From NCBI GenBank assembly GCA_916613615.1, contig OU744720.1, positions 1,777,749-1,841,748 of the forward strand: 64,000 nt of DNA, written 5' to 3'. The DNA comes from Steromphala cineraria (taxonomy: Eukaryota; Mollusca; Gastropoda; Trochida; Trochidae). The position numbers were made by a program, and so were the translations under genes. Of the stretch, positions 48,801 through 64,000 are shown piece after piece; the first letter of the stretch is position 1, and every line of letters begins with the position of its first letter. The notes under the pieces are model-generated. The model searched no databases. It was given only the letters and a program-made list of their open reading frames with translations, and was not told where the DNA came from.

Positions 48801-51784
48801 CCTACTACTCATCATTAACAGTTAACTTCCTACCACATAATAATCCTACTACTCATCATTAACAGTTAACTTCCTACCACATAATAATCCTACTACTCAT
48901 CATTAACAGTTAACTTCCTACCACATAACAATCCTACTACTACTCATCATTAACAGTTAACTTCCTACCACATAGTAATCCTACTACTCATCATTAACAG
49001 TTAACTTCCTACCACATAATAATCCTACTACTCATCATTAACAGTTAACTTCCTACCACATAATAATCCTACTACTCATCATTAACAGTTAACTTCCTAC
49101 CACATAATACTCCTACTACTCATCATTAACAGTTAACCTTCTACCACATAATAATCCTACTACTCATCATTAACAGTTAACTTCCTACCACATAATAATC
49201 CTACTACTCATCATTAACAGTTAACCTTCTACCACATAATAATCCTACTACTCATCATTAACAGTTAACTTCCTACCACATAATAATCCTACTACTAATC
49301 ATCATTAACAGTTAACTTCCTACCACATAATAATCCTACTACTCATCATTAACAGTTAACCTCCTACCACATAATAATCCTACTACTCATCATTAACAGT
49401 TAACCTCCTACCACATAATAATCCTACTACTCATCATTAACAGTTAACTTCCTACCACATAATAATCCTACTACTAATCATCATTAACAGTTAACTTCCT
49501 ACCACATAATAATCCTACTACTCATCATTAACAGTTAACCTCCTACCACATAATAATCCTACTACTCATCATTAACAGTTAACTTCCTACCACATAATAA
49601 TCCTACTACTACTCATCATTAACAGTTAACTTCCTACCACATAATAATCCTACTACTCATCATTAACAGTTAACTTCCTACCACATAATAATCCTACTAC
49701 TCATCATTAACAGTTAACCTCCTACCACATAATAATCCTACTACTACTCATTATTAACAGTTAACTTCCTACCACATAATAATCCTACTACTCATCATTA
49801 ACAGTTAACTTCCTACCACATAATAATTCTACTACTCATCATTAACAGTTAACTTCCTACCACATAATAATCCTACTACTCATCATTAACAGTTAACTTC
49901 CTACCACATAATAATCCTACTACTCATCATTAACAGTTAACCTCCTACCACATCATAATCCTACTACTCATCATTAACAGTTAACCTCCTACCACATAAT
50001 AATCCTACTACTACTCACCATTAACAGTTAACTTCCTACCACATAATAATCCTACTACTCATCATTAACAGTTAACCTCCTACCACATAATAATCCTACT
50101 ACTACTTATCATTAACAGTTAACTTCCTACCACATAATAATCCTACTACTCATCATTAACAGTTAACTTCCTACCACATAATAATCCTACTACTCATCAT
50201 TAACAGTTAACTTCCTACCACATAATAATCCTACTACTCATCATTAACAGTTAACTTCCTACCACATAACAATCCTACTACTACTCATCATTAACAGTTA
50301 ACTTCCTACCACATAATAATCCTACTACTCATCATTAACAGTTAACTTCCTACCACATAATAATCCTACTACTCATCATTAACAGTTAACTTCCTACCAC
50401 ATAATAATCCTACTACTCATCATTAACAGTTAACTTCCTACCACATAATACTCCTACTACTCATCATTAACAGTTAACCTTCTACCACATAATAATCCTA
50501 CTACTCATCATTAACAGTTAACTTCCTACCACATAATAATCCTACTACTCATCATTAACAGTTAACCTTCTACCACATAATAATCCTACTACTCATCATT
50601 AACAGTTAACTTCCTACCACATAATAATCCTACTACTAATCATCATTAACAGTTAACTTCCTACCACATAATAATCCTACTACTCATCATTAACAGTTAA
50701 CCTCCTACCACATAATAATCCTACTACTCATCATTAACAGTTAACCTCCTACCACATAATAATCCTACTACTCATCATTAACAGTTAACTTCCTACCACA
50801 TAATAATCCTACTACTAATCATCATTAACAGTTAACTTCCTACCACATAATAATCCTACTACTCATCATTAACAGTTAACCTCCTACCACATAATAATCC
50901 TACTACTCATCATTAACAGTTAACTTCCTACCACATAATAATCCTACTACTACTCATCATTAACAGTTAACTTCCTACCACATAATAATCCTACTACTCA
51001 TCATTAACAGTTAACTTCCTACCACATAATAATCCTACTACTCATCATTAACAGTTAACCTCCTACCACATAATAATCCTACTACTACTCATTATTAACA
51101 GTTAACTTCCTACCACATAATAATCCTACTACTCATCATTAACAGTTAACTTCCTACCACATAATAATTCTACTACTCATCATTAACAGTTAACTTCCTA
51201 CCACATAATAATCCTACTACTCATCATTAACAGTTAACTTCCTACCACATAATAATCCTACTACTCATCATTAACAGTTAACCTCCTACCACATCATAAT
51301 CCTACTACTCATCATTAACAGTTAACCTCCTACCACATAATAATCCTACTACTACTCACCATTAACAGTTAACTTCCTACCACATAATAATCCTACTACT
51401 CATCATTAACAGTTAACCTCCTACCACATAATAATCCTACTACTACTCATCATTAACAGTTAACTTCCTACCACATAATAATCCTACTACTCATCATTAA
51501 CAGTTAACTTCCTACCACATAATAATCCTACTACTCATCATTAACAGTTAACCTCCTACCACATAATAATCCTACTACTCATCATTAACAGTTAACTTCC
51601 TACCACATAATAATCCTACTACTCATCATTAACAGTTAACTTCCTACCACATAATAATCCTACTACTCATCATTAACAGTTAACTTCCTGCCACATAATA
51701 ATCCTACTACTCATCATTAACAGTTAACTTCCTACCACATAATAATCCTACTACTCATCATTAACAGTTAACTTCCTGCCACAT
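45831..51784 (+). repeat. higher-order blocks with 3,271 and 1,341 bp offsets
   Basis: The rare variant ACATAATACTCC is at 45831, 49102 and 50443. The variant CACATCATAATCC at 46681, 49952 and 51293 has the same 3,271 and 1,341 bp spacings. Two independent markers therefore agree on both duplication distances. Confidence 0.75.
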
Positions 51785-54700
51785 AATAATCCTACTACTA
51801 CTCACCATTAACAGTTAACTTCCTACCACATAATAATCCTACTACTCATCATTAACAGTTAACCTCCTACCACATAATAATCCTACTACTCATCATTAAC
51901 AGTTAACTTCCTACCACATAATAATCCTACTACTCATCATTAACAGTTAACCTCCTACCACATAATAATCCTACTACTCATCATTAACAGTTAACTTCCT
52001 ACCACATAATAATCCTACTACTCATCATTAACAGTTAACCTCCTACCACATCATAATCCTACTACTCATCATTAACAGTTAACCTCCTACCACATAATAA
52101 TCCTACTACTACTCACCATTAACAGTTAACTTCCTACCACATAATAATCCTACTACTCATCATTAACAGTTAACCTCCTACCACATAATAATCCTACTAC
52201 TACTCATCATTAACAGTTAACTTCCTACCACATAATAATCCTACTACTCATCATTAACAGTTAACTTCCTACCACATAATAATCCTACTACTCATCATTA
52301 ACAGTTAACCTCCTACCACATAATAATCCTACTACTCATCATTAACAGTTAACCTTCTACCACATAATAATCCTACTACTCATCATTAACAGTTAACTTC
52401 CTACCACATAATAATCCTACTACTAATCATCATTAACAGTTAACTTCCTACCACATAATAATCCTACTACTCATCATTAACAGTTAACCTCCTACCACAT
52501 AATAATCCTACTACTCATCATTAACAGTTAACCTCCTACCACATAATAATCCTACTACTCATCATTAACAGTTAACTTCCTACCACATAATAATCCTACT
52601 ACTAATCATCATTAACAGTTAACTTCCTACCACATAATAATCCTACTACTCATCATTAACAGTTAACCTCCTACCACATAATAATCCTACTACTCATCAT
52701 TAACAGTTAACTTCCTACCACATAATAATCCTACTACTACTCATCATTAACAGTTAACTTCCTACCACATAATAATCCTACTACTCATCATTAACAGTTA
52801 ACTTCCTACCACATAATAATCCTACTACTCATCATTAACAGTTAACCTCCTACCACATAATAATCCTACTACTACTCATTATTAACAGTTAACTTCCTAC
52901 CACATAATAATCCTACTACTCATCATTAACAGTTAACTTCCTACCACATAATAATTCTACTACTCATCATTAACAGTTAACTTCCTACCACATAATAATC
53001 CTACTACTCATCATTAACAGTTAACTTCCTACCACATAATAATCCTACTACTCATCATTAACAGTTAACCTCCTACCACATCATAATCCTACTACTCATC
53101 ATTAACAGTTAACCTCCTACCACATAATAATCCTACTACTACTCACCATTAACAGTTAACTTCCTACCACATAATAATCCTACTACTCATCATTAACAGT
53201 TAACCTCCTACCACATAATAATCCTACTACTACTCATCATTAACAGTTAACTTCCTACCACATAATAATCCTACTACTCATCATTAACAGTTAACTTCCT
53301 ACCACATAATAATCCTACTACTCATCATTAACAGTTAACCTCCTACCACATAATAATCCTACTACTCATCATTAACAGTTAACTTCCTACCACATAATAA
53401 TCCTACTACTCATCATTAACAGTTAACTTCCTACCACATAATAATCCTACTACTCATCATTAACAGTTAACTTCCTGCCACATAATAATCCTACTACTCA
53501 TCATTAACAGTTAACTTCCTACCACATAATAATCCTACTACTCATCATTAACAGTTAACTTCCTGCCACATAATAATCCTACTACTACTCACCATTAACA
53601 GTTAACTTCCTACCACATAATAATCCTACTACTCATCATTAACAGTTAACCTCCTACCTCATAATAATCCTACTACTCATCATTAACAGTTAACTTCCTA
53701 CCACATAATAATCCTACTACTCATCATTAACAGTTAACCTCCTACCACATAATAATCCTACTACTCATCATTAACAGTTAACTTCCTACCACATAATAAT
53801 CCTACTACTCATCATTAACAGTTAACCTCCTACCACATCATAATCCTACTACTCATCATTAACAGTTAACCTCCTACCACATAATAATCCTACTACTACT
53901 CACCATTAACAGTTAACTTCCTACCACATAATAATCCTACTACTCATCATTAACAGTTAACCTCCTACCACATAATAATCCTACTACTACTCATCATTAA
54001 CAGTTAACTTCCTACCACATAATAATCCTACTACTCATCATTAACAGTTAACTTCCTACCACATAATAATCCTACTACTCATCATTAACAGTTAACCTCC
54101 TACCACATAATAATCCTACTACTCATCATTAACAGTTAACTTCCTACCACATAATAATCCTACTACTCATCATTAACAGTTAACTTCCTACCACATAATA
54201 ATCCTACTACTCATCATTAACAGTTAACTTCCTGCCACATAATAATCCTACTACTCATCATTAACAGTTAACTTCCTACCACATAATAATCCTACTACTC
54301 ATCATTAACAGTTAACTTCCTGCCACATAATAATCCTACTACTACTCACCATTAACAGTTAACTTCCTACCACATAATAATCCTACTACTCATCATTAAC
54401 AGTTAACCTCCTACCTCATAATAATCCTACTACTCATCATTAACAGTTAACTTCCTACCACATAATAATCCTACTACTCATCATTAACAGTTAACTTCCT
54501 ACCACATAATAATCCTACTACTCATCATTAACAGTTAACCTCCTACCACATAATAATCCTACTACTACTCATCATTAACAGTTAACTTCCTACCACATAA
54601 TAATCCTACTACTCATCATTAACAGTTAACTTCCTACCACATAATAATCCTACTACTCATCATTAACAGTTAACTTCCTACCACATAATAATCCTACTAC

Positions 54701-54867
54701 TCATCATTAACAGTTAACCTCCTACCACATAATAATCCTACTACTACTCATCATTAACAGTTAACTTCCTACCACATAATAATCCTACTACTCATCATTA
54801 ACAGTTAACTTCCTACCACATAATAATCCTACTACTCATCATTAACAGTTAACTTCCTGCCACATAA
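51293..54867 (+). repeat. higher-order repeat, 1,787 bp period (about 40 monomers)
   Basis: The rare variant CACATCATAATCC occurs at about 51293, 52050, 53080 and 53837. The spacings 757, 1030 and 757 show a 1,787 bp block repeated in tandem, itself holding an internal 757 bp step. 1,787 equals 40 monomers plus nine 3-base extensions. Confidence 0.75.
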
Positions 54868-55192
54868 TAATCCTACTACTACTCACCATTAACAGTTAAC
54901 TTCCTACCACATAATAATCCTACTACTCATCATTAACAGTTAACTTCCTGCCACATAATAATCCTACTACTACTCACCATTAACAGTTAACTTCCTACCA
55001 CATAATAATCCTACCACTCATCATTAACAGTTAACTTCCTACCACATAATAATCCTACTACTCATCATTAACAGTTAACTTCCTACCACATAATAATCCT
55101 ACTACTCATCATTAACAGTTAACCTCCTACCACATAATAATCCTACTACTACTCACCATTAACAGTTAACTTCCTACCACATAATAATCCTA

Positions 55193-58100
55193 CTACTCTA
55201 CTACTCATCATTAACAGTTAACCTTCTACCACATAATAATCATACTACTTATCATTAACAGTTAACTTCCTACAACATAATAATCTTACTACTCATCATT
55301 AACAGTTAACTTCCTACCACATAATAATCCTACCACTCATCATTAACAGTTAACTTCCTACCACATAATAATCCTACTACTCATCATTAACAGTTAACTT
55401 CCTACCTCATAATAATCCTACTACTAATCATCATTAACAGTTAACTTCCTACCACATAATAATCCTACTACTCATCATTAACAGTTAACTTCCTACCACA
55501 TAATAATCCTACTACTACTCATCATTAACAGTTAACTTCCTACCACATAATAATCCTACTACTCATCATTAACAGTTAACTTCTACCACATAATAATCCT
55601 ACTACTCGTCATTAACAGTTAACCTCCTACCACATAATAATCCTACTACTCATCATTAACAGTTAACTTCCTACCATATAATAATCCTACTACTCATCAT
55701 TAACAGTTAACTTCCTACCACATAATAATCCTACTACTCATCATTAACAGTTAACCTCCTACAACATAATAATCCTACTACTCATCATTAACAGTTAACC
55801 TCCTACCACATAATAATCCTACTACTCATCATTAACAGTTAACTTCCTACCACATAATACTCCTACTACTCATCATTAACAGTTAACTTCCTACCACATA
55901 ATAATCCTACTACTCATCATTAACAGTTAACCTCCTACCAAATAATAATCCTACTACTCATCATTAACAGTTAACCTCCTACCACATAATAATCCTACTA
56001 CTCATCATTAACAGTTAACCTTCTACCACATAATAATCCTACTACTCATCATTAACAGTTAACTTCCTACCACATAATAATCCTACTACTCATCAGTTAA
56101 CTTCCTGCCACATAATAATCCTACTACTCATCATTAACAGTTAACTTCCTACCACATAATAATCCTACTACTCATCATTAACAGTTAACCTCCTGCCACA
56201 TAATAATCCTACTACTCATCATTAACAGTTAACTTCCTACCACATAATAATCCTACTACTCATCATTAACAGTTAACCTCCTGCCACATAATAATCCTAC
56301 TACTCATCATTAACAGTTAACTTCCTACCACATAATAATCCTACTACTACTCATTATTAACAGTTAACTTCCTACCACATAATAATCCTACTACTCATCA
56401 TTAACAGTTAACTTCCTGCCACATAATAATCCTTCTACTCATCATTAACAGTTAACTTCCTACCACATAATAATCCTACTACTACTCATTATTAACAGTT
56501 AACTTCCTACCACATAATAATCCTACTACTCATCATTAACAGTTAACTTCCTACCACATAATAATCCTACTACTCATCATTAACAGTTAACTTCCTACCA
56601 CATAATAATCCTACTACTCATCATTAACAGTTAACTTCCTACCACATAATAATCCTACTACTCATCATTAACAGTTAACTTCCTACCACATAATAATCCT
56701 ACTACTCATCATTAACAGTTAACTTCCTACCACATAATAATCCTACTACTCATCATTAACAGTTAACTTCCTACCACATAATAATCCTACTACTCATCAT
56801 TAACAGTTAACTTCCTACCACATAATAATCCTACTACTACTCATTATTAACAGTTAACTTCCTACCACATAATAATCCTACTACTCATCATTAACAGTTA
56901 ACTTCCTACCACATAATAATCCTACTACTCATCATTAACAGTTAACTTCCTACCACATAATAATCCTACTACTACTCATTATTAACAGTTAACTTCCTAC
57001 CACATAATAATCCTACTACTCATCATTAACAGTTAACTTCCTACCACATAATAATCCTACTACTCATCATTAACAGTTAACTTCCTACCACATAATAATC
57101 CTACTACTCATCATTAACAGTTAACTTCCTACCACATAATAATCCTACTACTCATCATTAACAGTTAACTTCCTACCACATAATAATCCTACTACTCATC
57201 ATTAACAGTTAACTTCCTACCACATAATAATCCTACTACTACTCATTATTAACAGTTAACTTCCTGCCACATAATAATCCTTCTACTCATCATTAACAGT
57301 TAACTTCCTACCACATAATAATCCTACTACTACTCATTATTAACAGTTAACTTCCTACCACATAATAATCCTACTACTACTCATTAACAGTTAACTTCCT
57401 GCCACATAATAATCCTTCTACTCATCATTAACAGTTAACTTCCTACCACATAATAATCCTACTACTACTCATTATTAACAGTTAACTTCCTACCACATAA
57501 TAATCCTACTACTCATCATTAACAGTTAACTTCCTACCACATAATAATCCTACTACTCATCATTAACAGTTAACTTCCTACCACATAATAATCCTACTAC
57601 TCATCATTAACAGTTAACTTCCTACCACATAATAATCCTACTACTCATCATTAACAGTTAACTTCCTACCACATAATAATCCTACTACTCATCATTAACA
57701 GTTAACCTCCTGCCACATAATACTCCTACTACTCATCATTAACAGTTAACTTCCTGCCACATAATAATCCTACTACTACTCACCATTAATAGTTAACTTC
57801 CTACCACATAATAATCCTACTACTCATCATTAACAGTTAACTTCCTGCCACATAATAATCCTACTACTACTCACCATTAATAGTTAACTTCCTACCACAT
57901 AATAATCCTACTACTCATCATTAACAGTTAACCTCCTACCACATAATAATCCTACTACTCACCATTAACAGTTAACTTCCTACCACATAATAATCCTACT
58001 ACTCATCATTAACAGTTAACTTCCTACCACATAATAATCCTACTACTCATCATTAACAGTTAACTTCCTACCACATAATAATCCTACTACTCATCATTAA

Positions 58101-61100
58101 CAGTTAACTTCCTACCACATAACAATCCTACTACTCACCATTAACAGTTAACTTCCTACCACATAATAATCCTACTACTCATCATTTACAGTTAATTTCC
58201 TACCACATAATAATCCTACTACTCATCATTAACAGTTAACTTCCTACCACATAATAATCCTACTACTACTCATTATTAACAGTTAACTTCCTACCACATA
58301 ATAATCCTACTACTCATCATTAACAGTTAACTTCCTGCCACATAATAATCCTTCTACTCATCATTAACAGTTAACTTCCTACCACATAATAATCCTACTA
58401 CTACTCATTATTAACAGTTAACCTTCTACCACATAATAATCATACTACTTATCATTAACAGTTAACTTCCTACAACATAATAATCTTACTACTCATCATT
58501 AACAGTTAACTTCCTACCACATAATAATCCTACCACTCATCATTAACAGTTAACTTCCTACCACATAATAATCCTACTACTCATCATTAACAGTTAACTT
58601 CCTACCACATAATAATCCTACTACTAATCATCATTAACAGTTAACTTCCTACCACATAATAATCCTACTACTCATCATTAACAGTTAACTTCCTGCCACA
58701 TAATAATCCTTCTACTCATCATTAACAGTTAACTTCCTACCACATAATAATCCTACTACTACTCATTATAAACAGTTAACTTCCTACCACATAATAATCC
58801 TACTACTCATCATTAACAGTTAACTTCCTGCCACATAATAATCCTTCTACTCATCATTAACAGTTAACTTCCTACCACATAATAATCCTACTACTACTCA
58901 TTATTAACAGTTAACTTCCTACCACATAATAATCCTACTACTCATCATTAACAGTTAACTTCCTGCCACATAATAATCCTACTACTACTCATCATTAACA
59001 GTTAACTTCCTACCACATAATAATCCTACTACTACTCATTATTAACAGTTAACTTCCTACCACATAATAATCCTACTACTCATCATTAACAGTTAACTTC
59101 CTACCACATAATAATCCTACTACTCATCATTAACAGTTAACTTCCTACCACATAATAATCCTACTACTCATCATTAACAGTTAACCTCCTACCACATAAT
59201 AATCCTACTACTACTCACCATTAACAGTTAACTTCCTACCACATAATAATCCTACTACTCTACTACTCATCATTAACAGTTAACCTTCTACCACATAATA
59301 ATCATACTACTTATCATTAACAGTTAACTTCCTACAACATAATAATCTTACTACTCATCATTAACAGTTAACTTCCTACCACATAATAATCCTACCACTC
59401 ATCATTAACAGTTAACTTCCTACCACATAATAATCCTACTACTCATCATTAACAGTTAACTTTCTACCTCATAATAATCCTACTACTAATCATCATTAAC
59501 AGTTAACTTCCTACCACATAATAATCCTACTACTCATCATTAACAGTTAACTTCCTACCACATAATAATCCTACTACTACTCATCATTAACAGTTAACTT
59601 CCTACCACATAATAATCCTACTACTCATCATTAACAGTTAACTTCTACCACATAATAATCCTACTACTCGTCATTAACAGTTAACCTCCTACCACATAAT
59701 AATCCTACTACTCATCATTAACAGTTAACTTCCTACCATATAATAATCCTACTACTCATCATTAACAGTTAACTTCCTACCACATAATAATCCTACTACT
59801 CATCATTAACAGTTAACCTCCTACAACATAATAATCCTACTACTCATCATTAACAGTTAACCTCCTACCACATAATAATCCTACTACTCATCATTAACAG
59901 TTAACTTCCTACCACATAATACTCCTACTACTCATCATTAACAGTTAACTTCCTACCACATAATAATCCTACTACTCATCATTAACAGTTAACCTCCTAC
60001 CAAATAATAATCCTACTACTCATCATTAACAGTTAACCTCCTACCACATAATAATCCTACTACTCATCATTAACAGTTAACCTTCTACCACATAATAATC
60101 CTACTACTCATCATTAACAGTTAACTTCCTACCACATAATAATCCTACTACTCATCAGTTAACTTCCTGCCACATAATAATCCTACTACTCATCATTAAC
60201 AGTTAACTTCCTACCACATAATAATCCTACTACTCATCATTAACAGTTAACCTCCTGCCACATAATAATCCTACTACTCATCATTAACAGTTAACTTCCT
60301 ACCACATAATAATCCTACTACTCATCATTAACAGTTAACCTCCTGCCACATAATAATCCTACTACTCATCATTAACAGTTAACTTCCTACCACATAATAA
60401 TCCTACTACTACTCATTATTAACAGTTAACTTCCTACCACATAATAATCCTACTACTCATCATTAACAGTTAACTTCCTACCACATAATAATCCTACTAC
60501 TCATCATTAACAGTTAACTTCCTACCACATAATAATCCTACTACTCATCATTAACAGTTAACTTCCTACCACATAATAATCCTACTACTCATCATTAACA
60601 GTTAACTTCCTACCACATAATAATCCTACTACTCATCATTAACAGTTAACTTCCTACCACATAATAATCCTACTACTCATCATTAACAGTTAACTTCCTA
60701 CCACATAATAATCCTACTACTCATCATTAACAGTTAACTTCCTACCACATAATAATCCTACTACTCATCATTAACAGTTAACTTCCTACCACATAATAAT
60801 CCTACTACTACTCATTATTAACAGTTAACTTCCTACCACATAATAATCCTACTACTCATCATTAACAGTTAACTTCCTACCACATAATAATCCCACTACT
60901 CATCATTAACAGTTAACTTCCTACCACATAATAATCCTACTACTACTCATTATTAACAGTTAACTTCCTACCACATAATAATCCTACTACTCATCATTAA
61001 CAGTTAACTTCCTACCACATAATAATCCTACTACTCATCATTAACAGTTAACTTCCTACCACATAATAATCCTACTACTCATCATTAACAGTTAACTTCC

Positions 61101-63315
61101 TACCACATAATAATCCTACTACTACTCATTATTAACAGTTAACTTCCTACCACATAATAATCCTACTACTCATCATTAACAGTTAACTTCCTGCCACATA
61201 ATAATCCTTCTACTCATCATTAACAGTTAACTTCCTACCACATAATAATCCTACTACTACTCATTATTAACAGTTAACTTCCTACCACATAATAATCCTA
61301 CTACTCATCATTAACAGTTAACTTCCTGCCACATAATAATCCTTCTACTCATCATTAACAGTTAACTTCCTACCACATAATAATCCTACTACTACTCATT
61401 ATTAACAGTTAACTTCCTACCACATAATAATCCTACTACTCATCATTAACAGTTAACTTCCTACCACATAATAATCCTACTACTCATCATTAACAGTTAA
61501 CTTCCTACCACATAATAATCCTACTACTCATCATTAACAGTTAACTTCCTATCACATAATAATCCTACTACTCATCATTAACAGTTAACTTCCTACCACA
61601 TAATAATCCTACTACTCATCATTAACAGTTAACCTCCTGCCACATAATACTCCTACTACTCATCATTAACAGTTAACTTCCTGCCACATAATAATCCTAC
61701 TACTACTCACCATTAATAGTTAACTTCCTACCACATAATAATCCTACTACTCATCATTAACAGTTAACTTCCTGCCACATAATAATCCTACTACTACTCA
61801 CCATTAATAGTTAACTTCCTACCACATAATAATCCTACTACTCATCATTAACAGTTAACCTCCTACCACATAATAATCCTACTACTCACCATTAACAGTT
61901 AACTTCCTACCACATAATAATCCTACTACTCATCATTAACAGTTAACTTCCTACCACATAATAATCCTACTACTCATCATTAACAGTTAACTTCCTACCA
62001 CATAATAATCCTACTACTCATCATTAACAGTTAACTTCCTACCACATAACAATCCTACTACTCACCATTAACAGTTAACTTCCTACCACATAATAATCCT
62101 ACTACTCATCATTAACAGTTAACTTCCTACCACATAATAATCCTACTACTCATCATTAACAGTTAACTTCCTACCACATAATAATCCTACTACTACTCAT
62201 TATTAACAGTTAACTTCCTACCACATAATAATCCTACTACTCATCATTAACAGTTAACTTCCTGCCACATAATAATCCTTCTACTCATCATTAACAGTTA
62301 ACTTCCTACCACATAATAATCCTACTACTACTCATTATTAACAGTTAACTTCCTACCACATAATAATCCTACTACTCATCATTAACAGTTAACTTCCTAC
62401 CACATAATAATCCTACTACTCATCATTAACAGTTAACTTCCTACCACATAATAATCCTACTACTCATCATTAACAGTTAACTTCCTACCACATAATAATC
62501 CTACTACTCATCATTAACAGTTAACTTCCTGCCACATAATAATCCTTCTACTCATCATTAACAGTTAACTTCCTACCACATAATAATCCTACTACTACTC
62601 ATTATTAACAGTTAACTTCCTACCACATAATAATCCTACTACTCATCATTAACAGTTAACTTCCTACCACATAATAATCCTACTACTCATCATTAACAGT
62701 TAACTTCCTACCACATAATAATCCTACTACTCATCATTAACAGTTAACTTCCTACCACATAATAATCCTACTACTCATCATTAACAGTTAACTTCCTACC
62801 ACATAATAATCCTACTACTCATCATTAACAGTTAACTTCCTACCACATAATAATCCTACTACTCATCATTAACAGTTAACTTCCTACCACATAATAATCC
62901 TACTACTCATCATTAACAGTTAACCTCCTGCCACATAATAATCCTACTACTCATCATTAACAGTTAACTTCCTACCACATAATAATCCTACTACTACTCA
63001 TTATTAACAGTTAACTTCCTACCACATAATAATCCTACTACTCATTATTAACAGTTAACTTCCTACCACATAATAATCCTACTACTACTCATTATTAACA
63101 GTTAACTTCCTACCACATAATAATCCTACTACTCATCATTAACAGTTAACTTCCTGCCACATAATAATCCTACTACTCATCATTAACAGTTAACTTCCTA
63201 CCACATAATAATCCTACTACTACTCATTATTAACAGTTAACTTCCTACCACATAATAATCCTACTACTCATCATTAACAGTTAACTTCCTACCACATAAT
63301 AATCCTACTACTCAT
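55193..63315 (+). repeat. tandem duplication of about 4.06 kb within the satellite
   Basis: Rare variants pair at 4,061 bp: the 52 bp monomer at 55193 and 59254, ACATAATACT at 55852 and 59913, and CCAAATAATAATCC near 55940 and 60001. Further along, ACATAATACT at 57715 and 61642 is 3,927 bp apart, so one copy has lost or gained three monomers. Confidence 0.7.
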
Positions 63316-64000
63316 CATTAACAGTTAACTTCCTACCACATAATAATCCTACTACTACTCATTATTAACAGTTAACTTCCTACCACATAATAATCCTACT
63401 ACTCATCATTAACAGTTAACTTCCTGCCACATAATAATCCTTCTACTCATCATTAACAGTTAACTTCCTACCACATAATAATCCTACTACTACTCATTAT
63501 TAACAGTTAACTTCCTACCACATAATAATCCTACTACTCATCATTAACAGTTAACTTCCTACCACATAATAATCCTACTACTCATCATTAACAGTTAACT
63601 TCCTACCACATAATAATCCTACTACTCATCATTAACAGTTAACTTCCTACCACATAATAATCCTACTACTCATCATTAACAGTTAACTTCCTACCACATA
63701 ATAATCCTACTACTCATCATTAACAGTTAACTTCCTACAACATAATAATCCTACTACTACTCATTAACAGTTAACTTCCTACCACATAACAATCCTACTA
63801 CTCACCATTAACAGTTAACTTCCTACAACATAATAATCCTACTACTACTCATTAACAGTTAACTTCCTACAACATAATAATCCTACTACTACTCATTAAC
63901 AGTTAACTTCCTGCCACATAATAATCCTACTACTCATCATTAACAGTTAACTTCCTGCCACATAATAATCCTACTACTACTCACCATTAATAGTTAACTT

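Larger units (their letters stand above)
29512..64000 (+). repeat. 44 bp satellite array, at least 34.5 kb
   Basis: An uninterrupted head-to-tail array of the 44 bp monomer whose successive parts are TTAACTTCCTACCACATAAT, AATCCTACTACTCATCATTA and ACAG. There are roughly 770 copies and the array continues past the window end. Common variants are 38 bp (six bases lost before AGTTAAC), 47 bp (an extra CTA, or TTATTAAC) and 52 bp (an extra TCTACTAC). Single-base variants such as CCTGCC, CTACAACAT and CATTATAATCC recur at regular distances. The plus-strand monomer has 13 C and one G and no CpG. Stops occur in all frames because 44 is not divisible by three. No gene or other element interrupts it. 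Confidence 0.98.

Noticed and set aside
29512..64000. CRISPR-like or telomeric array
   Set aside because: The repeats are contiguous with no spacers, and the monomer bears no resemblance to TTAGGG-type telomere repeats. It is a satellite.

Overview
The window is animal nuclear DNA: AT-rich, gene-poor, intron-containing and full of mobile elements. The repeat types (tandem-core dispersed repeats with inverted ends, DIRS-like retroelements, subterminal GTTG-AAAC-AACG arrays) and the macrodomain-RING gene suggest a bivalve mollusc. This is an inference from sequence style; no species can be named.

Layout. Positions 1-9.8 kb are nested transposon relics: two fold-back repeats, then a minus-strand non-LTR retrotransposon reverse transcriptase that has decayed and been split (1.8-2.6 kb and 7.05-7.7 kb) by a 4 kb inverted-repeat element (3.04-7.05 kb), which itself carries a TA-flanked MITE (4.66-5.17 kb). 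A 139 bp palindrome, an 84 bp tandem duplication and a 27 bp minisatellite follow. From 10.1 to 28.5 kb lies a minus-strand gene built from three tandem copies of a two-exon macrodomain cassette (first-half exons 28070-28499, 24455-24884, 20629-21058; second-half exons 26122-26337, 22452-22667 and the start of 11750-12729). The last exon runs on into a C-terminal C3HC4 RING finger. It looks like a DTX3L/PARP9-type macrodomain-RING E3 ligase, an innate-immunity family. Copies 1 and 2 come from a tandem duplication of about 3.67 kb.

The cassette-3 intron is swollen to 7.9 kb by a 7,050 bp insertion (12892-19941) with 16 bp inverted ends and TTAA flanks; copies 1 and 2 preserve the empty site. 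Inside it are an internally deleted DIRS-like element (gag zinc finger, RNase H, tyrosine recombinase), a second identical copy of its left end, an identical 275 bp fragment of the RING-gene exon, and a cluster of 145 bp repeats.

From about 29,512 to the end of the window (about 34.5 kb) everything is one satellite array: a 44 bp monomer with 38, 47 and 52 bp variants, about 770 copies, organised in nested higher-order repeats. Its plus strand has about one G per monomer and practically no CpG. It starts 1.0 kb from the first macrodomain exon, so any 5' part of the gene is beyond the array or lost.

The strongest points for follow-up are the symmetric macrodomain cassette array ending in a RING, the TTAA insertion proven by its empty sites, the template-switch-like copying of a gene fragment between two identical DIRS ends, and the G-depleted, CpG-free satellite.
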